DNA from: Streptomyces sp. NRRL S-244
GTDB lineage: Bacteria; Actinomycetota; Actinomycetes; Streptomycetales; Streptomycetaceae
DNA length: 64,000 nt
Assembly: GCF_000717915.1 (NCBI RefSeq)
Contig: NZ_JOCX01000011.1
Location: 1 to 64,000 of the forward strand
Direction of reading: 5' to 3'
Shown: piece by piece, positions 37,758 to 44,565 of the stretch
How positions within the stretch are numbered: position 1 is the stretch's first letter
How the letters are laid out: every line of letters begins with the position of its first letter
Program-made: the position numbers and the translations under genes
The notes under the pieces: generated by a model
The model's input: the letters and a program-made list of their open reading frames with translations, nothing else
What the model was told of the DNA's origin: nothing
The model's database searches: none

Positions 37758-37796
37758 GCGCAGGGCCCCGTACGGATCTCGTACGGGGCCCTGCGC
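37758..37796 (+). terminator. Terminator downstream of pafA
   Basis: Arms 37758-37774 and 37780-37796 are perfectly complementary over 17 bp with the loop GATCT. A TAGAGT hexamer follows at 37803, a likely -10 for the FKBP gene at 37847. Confidence 0.85.
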
Positions 37797-37846
37797 ACGC
37801 CTTAGAGTGGCGACGACCGCACCGCCGTCTGAGATCTGAGGAACAC

Positions 37847-38785
37847 GTGCGCCGACTTGCCGGCCTGCTTGTCGTACCCCTTCTGCTGCTGTCGACAGCA
37901 GCGTGTGGCGACAGCGGCTCCGACTCCGCCGAGATGAAGAACGGGGCGCCCGCGATCACCAAGGGCGCCAAGTTCGGTGAGACCCCCACCCTGTCGAAGG
38001 GCAAGGGCGACCCGCCGAAGGAGCTGAAGGTGGTGACCGTCAGCGAGGGCAACGGCCCGGCGCTGAAGAAGGGCGATGTCGCCCAGGTCAACTACCTCGG
38101 CCAGGTCTGGGACGGCAAGGAGCCGTTCGACCAGAGCTTCGGCAAGGGCAAGCCGTTCGAGGTGACCATCGGTGCCGGCATGGTCATCAAGGGCTGGGAC
38201 CAGGGTCTCGAGGGCAAGAAGGTCGGCAGCCGCCTGGAGCTCGTGATCCCGCCGGACCTCGGTTACGGCGACAAGGGCTCCGGCGACAAGATCAAGCCGA
38301 ACGCCACGCTGGTCTTCGTCGTGGACATCGTCAAGGGCACCTCGGTCCCGGCCTCGGCCACGGGCAAGGAGGTCGCGCAGGACAACAAGGACCTGCCGAA
38401 GATCGGTACGAACACGGACGGCAAGGAAGTCTCCGTGACCGTCCCGAAGGACACCACGCCGCCGGCGAAGCTGGTCTCGAACTACGTGCTGGAGGGTGAC
38501 GGCCCGGCCGTCAAGGACACCGACAGCGTCGTGGTCAAGTTCAACGGCAAGACGTGGAAGGACGACAAGACCTTCGAAAGCACGTACGCCACGGACCAGA
38601 CGGTGACCTGGCCGATGGACCAGCTCTCGGTCAAGGGTCTCAAGGAAGGCCTGACCGGCAAGAAGGTCGGCAGCCGCATCCTGCTGGTCATCCCGCCGGA
38701 CCAGGGCTTCGGCGACAAGGAGACGGGCACCATCCCGGCCAACTCGACGCTGGTCTTCAGCCTCGACATCCTCGCCGTGATGTAA
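37847..38785 (+). CDS. FKBP-type peptidyl-prolyl isomerase, lipoprotein with two FKBP domains
   Basis: 312 aa. The lipoprotein signal ends at LSTAAC (Cys20). Two FKBP domains in tandem follow. The first has GDVAQVNYLGQVWDGKEPFDQSF and KGWDQGLEGKKVGSRLELVIPPDLGYG (about 70-165). The second is more divergent, with TDSVVVKFNGKTWKDDKTFESTY and LKEGLTGKKVGSRILLVIPPDQGFG (about 225-310). It likely helps fold proteins outside the membrane. GAGGAA precedes the GTG. It is followed at once by a small cytoplasmic FKBP gene, probably one transcript. Confidence 0.92.
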   Translation: MRRLAGLLVVPLLLLSTAACGDSGSDSAEMKNGAPAITKGAKFGETPTLSKGKGDPPKELKVVTVSEGNGPALKKGDVAQVNYLGQVWDGKEPFDQSFGKGKPFEVTIGAGMVIKGWDQGLEGKKVGSRLELVIPPDLGYGDKGSGDKIKPNATLVFVVDIVKGTSVPASATGKEVAQDNKDLPKIGTNTDGKEVSVTVPKDTTPPAKLVSNYVLEGDGPAVKDTDSVVVKFNGKTWKDDKTFESTYATDQTVTWPMDQLSVKGLKEGLTGKKVGSRILLVIPPDQGFGDKETGTIPANSTLVFSLDILAVM

Positions 38786-38827
38786 GACTGTCCGAGTTGA
38801 CCTGATTCATTTTTGAGGAGCAGTTCC

Positions 38828-39205
38828 GTGAGCAACCAGCTCGAGAAGCCCGAGATCGACTTCCCCGACTTCCCGGTCCCGGCCGACCTCGTCATCGAGG
38901 ACATCTGGGAGGGCGACGGCGCCGAGGCCACGGCCGGCAACAAGGTCTCCGTCCACTACGTGGGCGTGGCCTATTCCACCGGCGAGGAGTTCGACGCCTC
39001 CTGGAACCGCGGCACCCCGCTGCAGTTCATCCTGGGCATCGGCCAGGTCATCGACGGCTGGGACCGGGGCGTCCAGGGCATGAAGGTCGGCGGCAGGCGC
39101 AAGCTCGTCATCCCGGCCCACCTCGCGTACGGCGACAACAGCCCGACCCCCGCCATCAAGCCGGGCGAGACGCTGATCTTCGTCTGCGACCTGATGGGCG
39201 TCTGA
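38828..39205 (+). CDS. FKBP-type peptidyl-prolyl cis-trans isomerase
   Basis: 125 aa single-domain FKBP without a signal peptide. Seen: GNKVSVHYVGVAYSTGEEFDASW, IGQVIDGWDRGVQGMKVGGRRKLVIPAHLAYGD and ETLIFVCDLMGV, the complete FK506-binding fold with core Trp and Tyr. The GTG at 38828 is chosen since GAGGAG lies upstream at nine bases. It lies 42 bp after the lipoprotein FKBP gene and is ended by a hairpin with a TCGCTTTTG tail. Confidence 0.93.
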   Translation: MSNQLEKPEIDFPDFPVPADLVIEDIWEGDGAEATAGNKVSVHYVGVAYSTGEEFDASWNRGTPLQFILGIGQVIDGWDRGVQGMKVGGRRKLVIPAHLAYGDNSPTPAIKPGETLIFVCDLMGV

Positions 39206-39229
39206 TTCGACGACGCGTGATCGGTGAAG

Positions 39230-39255
39230 GGGCCCCCGCCGTCAGGCGGGGGCCC
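39230..39255 (+). terminator. Terminator downstream of the FKBP pair
   Basis: GGGCCCCCGCC / GGCGGGGGCCC, a perfect 11-bp stem with a GTCA loop, followed by TCGCTTTTG. It separates the isomerase genes from pafBC. Confidence 0.82.
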
Positions 39256-39358
39256 TCGCTTTTGCCGGGGCCCGCCGGGGCGGTACGGTCAACGGTCACG
39301 GACGTGTCGTACGTGCCGTGGGTGCAACGTGTGGGCGGAGAAGGGCGGAAGGGCGTCG

Positions 39359-40315
39359 ATGGCGATTGCCAAGGCCGAGCGGCTGATGAATCTGGCGCTG
39401 TGTCTGCTGGGGACCCGCCGGCCGCTGAGCAAGCGGGAGCTGCGCGGTTCCATCGAGGCGTACATGGAAGCCGGCAACGACGAGTCGTTCAACCGCATGT
39501 TCGAGCGGGACAAGGACGATCTGCGTGAACTCGGCCTCGTCATCGAGACGGTGGAGAACCTGGACGGCGAGACCGGCTACCTCGCCCGCCGCGACAGCAA
39601 CCGGCTGCCGCCCGTCTCCCTCGACGCCGAGGAGGCCGCCGCCCTGGGGCTCGCGGCCAAGGTCTGGCAGCAGGCCCGCCTCGCCGGAGCCGCCAGCGGC
39701 GCCCTGCAGAAGCTGCGCGCGGGCGGGATGCCGGAGGCGGGGGATCCGTACGAGGGCCAGCACAGCGCCATCGAGCCGCGCATCCCGGTCCACGAGGCGG
39801 CCTTCGAACCGCTGATGCTGGCCTGCCGCGACCGCCGGCCTGTGGTCTTCGACTACCGCAAGTCCACCGCCGCGCGCCCCGAGACCCGGCAGGTGGAGCC
39901 GTGGGCGCTGGAGTGCTGGCGCGGCCACTGGTACCTGGCCGGCTACGACCGCGACCGCGGGGCGGAGCGCGTGTTCCGGCTCTCCCGGATCACCGGGAAG
40001 GTCCGCTCCCGGGCGGCCAAGTACACCGCCGAGGTCCCGGACGTGGTCACCGTACGGGAGACCGTGGCGAGCTGGGCCGGGGAGAGCGCGGACCGCTCCG
40101 CGCTGATCCGGCTGCGGTCCGGGGCCGGGTACCCGCTGCGGGCCAAGGCCACCGCCGTGCGCGAGGGCGGGGACGGCTGGGACGAGCTGGAGATCCCGTA
40201 CGGGCACGGGCTCGACGCCTGGCTGGTCGAGTTCGGGCCGGACGTGGTGGTCGTGGCCCCCGCCGACCTGCGGGCCGACGTCGTGGACCGGCTGCGCGCC
40301 GTGGCCGCGGGCTGA
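39359..40315 (+). CDS. pafB: WYL-domain transcriptional regulator PafB
   Basis: 318 aa. Seen: an N-terminal winged helix (about residues 5-65) with RLMNLALCLLGTRRPLSKRELR, a linker, and the WYL domain with VVFDYRKS and PWALECWRGHWYLAGYDRDRGAERVFRLSRI (about 165-215), then the WCX extension. In mycobacteria PafB and PafC form a heterodimer activating DNA-damage genes independently of LexA. The ATG at 39359 is preceded by GGAAGGG. It pairs with pafC 118 bp downstream and lies in the Pup ligase neighbourhood. Confidence 0.92.
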   Translation: MAIAKAERLMNLALCLLGTRRPLSKRELRGSIEAYMEAGNDESFNRMFERDKDDLRELGLVIETVENLDGETGYLARRDSNRLPPVSLDAEEAAALGLAAKVWQQARLAGAASGALQKLRAGGMPEAGDPYEGQHSAIEPRIPVHEAAFEPLMLACRDRRPVVFDYRKSTAARPETRQVEPWALECWRGHWYLAGYDRDRGAERVFRLSRITGKVRSRAAKYTAEVPDVVTVRETVASWAGESADRSALIRLRSGAGYPLRAKATAVREGGDGWDELEIPYGHGLDAWLVEFGPDVVVVAPADLRADVVDRLRAVAAG

Positions 40316-40433
40316 GGCCGCCCCGGCGGACCGGACGACCGGCCCGAGCCGTCACGGCCGCCGCCCGATCCACCGCACCGATCGCACCACCGCACCGTTC
40401 GCAAGACGTGCCCTGAGGGGGAGACGTACCAGC

Positions 40434-41402
40434 ATGGCTGCCAACGCCATCGACCAGACCCGCCGGATGCTGTCCCTGGTGACGTACCTGCGCGAGCGCC
40501 CCGGGGCGCACGTCGCCGACGTCGCCCGCGCCTTCGGGATCACCGAGGACGAGCTGATCTCGGACCTCGACGTGCTGCCCATGTGCGGGACCAGCTTCCG
40601 CGGCGGGGACCTGCTCGACATCGACACCGACGGGGAGCGCATCTGGTGGCGCAACCCCGACGCCTCGGGGGAGTCCACCGCGGAGCCGCTGCGCCTGGCC
40701 GCCGACGAGGCGACCGCGCTGCTGGTCGCCGCCCGCGCCGTGGCGACCCTGCCCGGGCTGCGCGAGAGCGACCGGGACGCGCTGCTGCGCGCCACCGCGA
40801 AGCTGGAGGCCGCCGCCGGCGAGGCGGCCGGTGCCAGCTCCCGGCTGTCGGTGACCTTCGAGGCGGAGGGCGGGGTCTTCGCGGACGTCGACCGGGCCAT
40901 CGCCGAGCGCCGTCGGCTGTGGCTGCGCTACTACTCGCCGGCCCGGGACGAGCTGACCGAGCGCAAGGTCGACCCGATCCGGCTCTTCGCGGTGGGGCAC
41001 ACGTACATGGAGGGCTGGTGCCACCTCTCCGAGGCCCGGCGCACCTTCCGCCTCGACCGGGTCGCCGAGATCCGGCTGCTGGACGAGCGGGCCGAGCCGC
41101 CCGCCATCGAGCCGCGCGACCTGTCCGAGGGACTCGTCCAGCCGGCCGCCGAGGACCCGGAGGTCGTGGTCGAGGTCGGGCCGGGCGGCCGCTGGGTCGC
41201 CGAGTACTACCCGCACGACAGCGCCGAGGAACTGTCCGACGGCGGCCTGCGGATCACGCTGCGCAGCCCGGACCCGGCCTCGCTGCGCCGGCTCGCGCTG
41301 CGGCTGGGCCGGGAGGGCCGGATCGTGGCGCCCGCGGAGCTGGCCGACAGCGCGCGGCAGGCGGCCCGGGAGGCGCTCGCCGGGTACGGGGACCAGGGCT
41401 GA
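40434..41402 (+). CDS. pafC: WYL-domain transcriptional regulator PafC
   Basis: 322 aa. Seen: an N-terminal helix-turn-helix with VADVARAFGITEDELISDLDVL, a linker with ADEATALLVAARAVA, and the WYL domain with RLWLRYYSPARDELTERKVDPIRLFAVGHTYMEGWCHLSEARRTFRLDRI-like sequence (about 160-210), plus a C-terminal WCX domain. It is the expected partner of PafB. GAGGGGGAG precedes the ATG at 40434. There is no hairpin in the 118-bp gap, so pafB and pafC are probably transcribed together. Confidence 0.92.
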   Translation: MAANAIDQTRRMLSLVTYLRERPGAHVADVARAFGITEDELISDLDVLPMCGTSFRGGDLLDIDTDGERIWWRNPDASGESTAEPLRLAADEATALLVAARAVATLPGLRESDRDALLRATAKLEAAAGEAAGASSRLSVTFEAEGGVFADVDRAIAERRRLWLRYYSPARDELTERKVDPIRLFAVGHTYMEGWCHLSEARRTFRLDRVAEIRLLDERAEPPAIEPRDLSEGLVQPAAEDPEVVVEVGPGGRWVAEYYPHDSAEELSDGGLRITLRSPDPASLRRLALRLGREGRIVAPAELADSARQAAREALAGYGDQG

Positions 41403-41527
41403 GCGGGGCGGGACCCGTACGCCGAAGAGGGCAGGGCAAGGGGAAGCGGCGGGGCCGTGCGGTACGGGCCGTGCCGTACGGGAGCTGCGCCGTCCGCGCG
41501 CGGACGGTCTGAGGGGAGCGCCGAGCG

Positions 41528-41785
41528 ATGTCGCCAATGTCCGGGCCACGGGGTGTGCAGGCCGCCGCGGGGCCGCCGGTTTCGTTCAAAGCGGCCTGTT
41601 CCGACTGCCGGGCCCGTTTCGAGCTGGACGCGGGGGCCCTGCGGCTGGTGATCGGCGGGAGCCGGCGCACCACGTTCTACTCGTTCACCTGTCCCGAGTG
41701 CGGTGCCTCCGTGCGCAAACCGGCCGGTGAGCGCATCGTGGAACTGCTGACCGGCGGTGGCGTGAGCACCCTGCGCAGCGTCTGA
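41528..41785 (+). CDS. Small zinc-ribbon protein, hypothetical
   Basis: 85 aa. Two CxxC pairs (CSDCRARF and CPECGASV, about residues 24-27 and 55-58) make a one-zinc ribbon. No catalytic signature is visible. A homologous small protein occurs between pafC and tatA in other Streptomyces, as I recall. GGGAG precedes the ATG. Role unknown; it might bind nucleic acid or another protein. Confidence 0.72.
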   Translation: MSPMSGPRGVQAAAGPPVSFKAACSDCRARFELDAGALRLVIGGSRRTTFYSFTCPECGASVRKPAGERIVELLTGGGVSTLRSV

Positions 41786-41799
41786 GGCGGCCGGTGGCC

Positions 41800-41805
41800 T
41801 AGGCT
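41800..41805 (+). promoter_or_regulatory. -10 element (TAGGCT), leaderless type
   Basis: TAGGCT lies six bases before the ATG at 41812 in CCTAGGCTCGACCC. This repeats the geometry found at 4242 and 6605. Confidence 0.4.
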
Positions 41806-41811
41806 CGACCC

Positions 41812-42012
41812 ATGCTGTGGCCGATGCTCGCAATCGCCCTGGGTTTCCTCGGGCTCGCCGTCCTCGCCGTCCTCGCGGTGCGCGTCTTCGTGGAGGTGCG
41901 GCGGTTGTCCGGCCAGGTCGAGCTGGCCAGCCGGCGGATCGCGGACGCCTCGGGGGACCTGGAGCGCGCGGCGGGCGATCTGGCGCGGGCGGGCGGCTCC
42001 GCCCGGCCGTAA
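41812..42012 (+). CDS. Small single-pass membrane protein
   Basis: 66 aa: one N-terminal membrane helix (about residues 3-26, IALGFLGLAVLAVLAVRVFV) followed by an amphipathic helix of about 30 residues with heptad-like Leu/Val spacing (VRRLSGQVELASRRIADASGDLERAAGDLARA). This layout resembles TatA/TatB and the short phage-shock-like proteins, but the TatA FG motif is missing. It lies 214 bp ahead of tatA. Function unknown. Confidence 0.6.
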   Translation: MLWPMLAIALGFLGLAVLAVLAVRVFVEVRRLSGQVELASRRIADASGDLERAAGDLARAGGSARP

Positions 42013-42226
42013 ACCGGTACAAAGCGCAGGATCGTGACCCGCAGGTCTCTGGAAAGTGCGGGTCGGGGCCCGTACCGTCGGTCCCAGCCGCACGCAAGGC
42101 GGGATACCCCGGGGGATTGCCGGGCGTTAACCCCCGGGGGTTACGATCCTTGCCTGAGCGGTCACGGATCAAGATCCGCGGCCGCGGACACCACAATCAG
42201 CCGTTTCGGTGAGAAGGAAGTCAGAC

Positions 42227-42523
42227 ATGATCGGCAATCTGAAGCCTCTTGAGATCCTCCTGATCATCGCCGTGATCTTCCTGCTGTTCGGTGCCAAGAA
42301 GCTCCCCGACATGGCGCGCTCCCTGGGCAAGTCGGCCCGCATCCTCAAGAGCGAGGCCAAGGCCATGAAGGCGGAGAGCGCGGCGGAGGACAACACCACC
42401 GCCGCGACCGTCGCGGACCAGGCCCCGCAGCAGGCCGCCGCCCCGCGCACGATCAAGGCCGCTCCCGGCGACGTGACCAGCTCGCGTCCGGTCAGCGAGC
42501 CGAACCACACCACCCAGGGCTGA
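42227..42523 (+). CDS. tatA: Sec-independent protein translocase TatA
   Basis: 98 aa membrane protein forming the pore-like component of twin-arginine transport. Seen: the N-terminal helix [28 protein letters not shown] with the conserved FGxxxLP hinge (about residues 19-26), the amphipathic helix after it, and an unstructured C-terminal tail. AAGGAAG lies before the ATG at 42227; residues upstream of it in the frame are non-homologous. Followed by tatC after 73 bp; a hairpin lies between. Confidence 0.94.
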   Translation: MIGNLKPLEILLIIAVIFLLFGAKKLPDMARSLGKSARILKSEAKAMKAESAAEDNTTAATVADQAPQQAAAPRTIKAAPGDVTSSRPVSEPNHTTQG

Positions 42524-42529
42524 TCCCCC

Positions 42530-42555
42530 GGCCGCCGGACCGCCGGTCCGCGGCC
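42530..42555 (+). other. Hairpin between tatA and tatC
   Basis: GGCCG-C-CGGACC / GGTCCG-CGGCC, an 11-bp stem with one bulged base and a GCC loop, begins a few bases after the tatA stop and ends 41 bases before the tatC start. It may reduce read-through or protect the tatA mRNA end. Confidence 0.4.
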
Positions 42556-42596
42556 GCGATCACGCCGGTCATCTGCAACGAGACAAGGGACGTGGG

Positions 42597-43562
42597 TTGC
42601 TCAAGTCTGCCCGCAAGCAGGAGAAGCAAGGCAAGCAGGAGAAGGACGCCGAAGGGCGGATGCCTCTTGTCGAGCACCTGCGTGAGCTGAGAAACCGCCT
42701 GCTGAAGTCGGTCCTGGCGATCCTCGTGATCACTGTCGTGGCGGCCTTCTACTACAAGAACCTGATCGACTTCATGCTGAAGCCGATGCTGGACTCCGTC
42801 GGCTGCACCAACGGGGTGGTCTCGCAGCGCAACGGCCGGCCCTGCGCCGACATGACCGTGAACGGCCTCATCGCCCCGTTCTCGATCGCCCTCAAGGTCT
42901 CGCTCACCGCCGGTGTGGTGCTCTCGGCCCCGGTGTGGCTCTACCAGCTCTGGGCCTTCGTCGCCCCCGGCCTGCACAACCACGAGAAGCGCTACGCGAT
43001 GGGCTTCGTCGCCGTCGGCGCTCCGCTGTTCGGCGCCGGCGCGGTGCTCGCGTACAAGCTCCTGCCGAAGACCGCGCAGATCCTCCTCGAATTCACCCCC
43101 GAGAACGCGCGCAACCTGCTCCCGGTCGACGACTACCTCGACCTGGTCACGCGCATGGTCGTCGTCTTCGGCCTCGCGTTCGAGCTGCCGCTGCTGCTGA
43201 TCCTCCTCAACTTCACCGGGGTCCTCACCGCGAAGCGGCTGGCGAGCTGGTGGCGGGCCATGGTGCTGGGCATCACGATCTTCGCCGCGTTCGCCACGCC
43301 CACCGGCGACCCGCTGACCATGCTGTCGCTGGCCGCGCCGATCATCGCCCTCTACTTCATCGCCCTCGGGATCTGCCTGGTCAACGACCGCAGGCGGCGC
43401 CGCGGCAACCCCGACGCGCTGCTCGACGACGACGAGGCGTCCGAGCTGGACCTGACGCCCGCGCCGATCGGTGCGATGGAGCCCGTCCAGGCCCCGACCG
43501 CCCTGCCCGAGCAGGCCGACGGCGGCCGCAGGCAGATCAACGGTTACGACGACGCGACCTGA
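42597..43562 (+). CDS. tatC: Sec-independent protein translocase TatC
   Basis: 321 aa polytopic protein that recognises twin-arginine signal peptides. Seen: MPLVEHLRELRNRLLKS with the conserved HLxELRxR (about residues 26-34), six membrane segments, the first periplasmic loop with PFSIALKVSLTAG, and FVAPGLHNHEKRY (the FxxPGLxxxEr motif). The C-terminal 55 residues are a hydrophilic actinobacterial extension. The TTG at 42597 is used with AAGGGA upstream; no ATG lies before the first helix until residue 22. Two cysteines in the first loop (GCTN, PCADM) may pair. Confidence 0.94.
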   Translation: MLKSARKQEKQGKQEKDAEGRMPLVEHLRELRNRLLKSVLAILVITVVAAFYYKNLIDFMLKPMLDSVGCTNGVVSQRNGRPCADMTVNGLIAPFSIALKVSLTAGVVLSAPVWLYQLWAFVAPGLHNHEKRYAMGFVAVGAPLFGAGAVLAYKLLPKTAQILLEFTPENARNLLPVDDYLDLVTRMVVVFGLAFELPLLLILLNFTGVLTAKRLASWWRAMVLGITIFAAFATPTGDPLTMLSLAAPIIALYFIALGICLVNDRRRRRGNPDALLDDDEASELDLTPAPIGAMEPVQAPTALPEQADGGRRQINGYDDAT

Positions 43563-43579
43563 CAGGTACATTCCGGTGG

Positions 43580-44485
43580 GTGAGCGCTGAGATCACCCTC
43601 CTCGTCAATCCCACCGCGGGACGCGGCCGGGGCGCGCACGCCGCGCAGCCGGCCGCTTCCGCGCTCCGGGCCGCCGGATTCTCCGTACGGACGGTCCTCG
43701 GCGCCGATGCCGGGGACGCGCTGGCCCGGCTGCGCACCGCCGTCCGGGAGGGCACCGGGGCGGTGATCGCCGTCGGCGGCGACGGCGTGGTCTCCCTGGC
43801 CCTGCAAGCCCTGGCCGGGACGCTGGTACCGCTCGGGGTGGTCGCCGTGGGGACCGGGAACGATTTCGCGCGGGCCATGGGGCTGCCCGTAGGGGAGCCC
43901 GCGCAGGCGGGGCGGCTGGCCGCCGAGGCGCTCAAGGAGGGCCGGATCCGCGAGATCGACCTCGGGCGGGTGACGGGGACCCCGGAGCAGCGGGAGACCT
44001 GGTACGGGACCGTGCTGTGCTCGGGCTTCGATTCGCGGGTCAACGACCGCGGCAACCGGATGCGGCTCCCGGCGGGCCGGTTCAAGTACGACCTGGCGAT
44101 CCTCGCCGAGCTGGCCGCCTTCCGGCCGTTCCCGTACCGGATCACCCTCGACGACGGCCCGGTGATCGAGACCGAGGCCACGCTGGTGGCCGTCGGCAAC
44201 GGGAGCTCGTACGGCGGCGGCATGCGCATCTGCGCGGACGCCGTCCCGGACGACGGGCTCTTCGACGTCGTGGTCGTGGGCGACTGCAGCCGGGCCACCC
44301 TGCTCAGGGTCTTTCCGCAGGTATACAAGGGGACGCACCTCGGCCACCCGAAGGTGACCGTCCACCGGGCCGCGAAGATCACGCTGGAGGCCGCCGGGAT
44401 CACCGCGTACGCGGACGGCGAGCCGCTGGGACCGCTGCCGGTGACCGCCGACTGCGTTCCGGGGGCCCTGCGGCTGCTGGCCTAG
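43580..44485 (+). CDS. Diacylglycerol kinase family lipid kinase
   Basis: 301 aa DAGK/sphingosine-kinase catalytic fold. Seen: LLVNPTAGRGRGAHAA (residues 7-22), the glycine-rich GGDGVVSLALQAL (about 69-81), GTGNDFARAMGLP (about 95-107), and the C-terminal YADGEPLGPLPV. A cytoplasmic enzyme phosphorylating a lipid, probably diacylglycerol or an analogue. The start GTG at 43580 lies 17 bp after the tatC stop with a weak ribosome-binding site, so translation may depend on tatC. Confidence 0.87.
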   Translation: MSAEITLLVNPTAGRGRGAHAAQPAASALRAAGFSVRTVLGADAGDALARLRTAVREGTGAVIAVGGDGVVSLALQALAGTLVPLGVVAVGTGNDFARAMGLPVGEPAQAGRLAAEALKEGRIREIDLGRVTGTPEQRETWYGTVLCSGFDSRVNDRGNRMRLPAGRFKYDLAILAELAAFRPFPYRITLDDGPVIETEATLVAVGNGSSYGGGMRICADAVPDDGLFDVVVVGDCSRATLLRVFPQVYKGTHLGHPKVTVHRAAKITLEAAGITAYADGEPLGPLPVTADCVPGALRLLA

Positions 44486-44549
44486 CGCCGTCCCGGGGGC
44501 GGCCCGGCAGTCCGTATAAATGATCGCGACTGTTGTCAGGGGCGGCGGG

Positions 44550-44555
44550 TAGGCT
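44550..44555 (+). promoter_or_regulatory. -10-like hexamer TAGGCT upstream of the helicase
   Basis: TAGGCTCGACA lies ten bases before the ATG at 44566. The spacing is longer than the six bases seen at 4242, 6605 and 41800, giving a leader of only about four bases. Confidence 0.35.
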
Positions 44556-44565
44556 CGACAACAAG

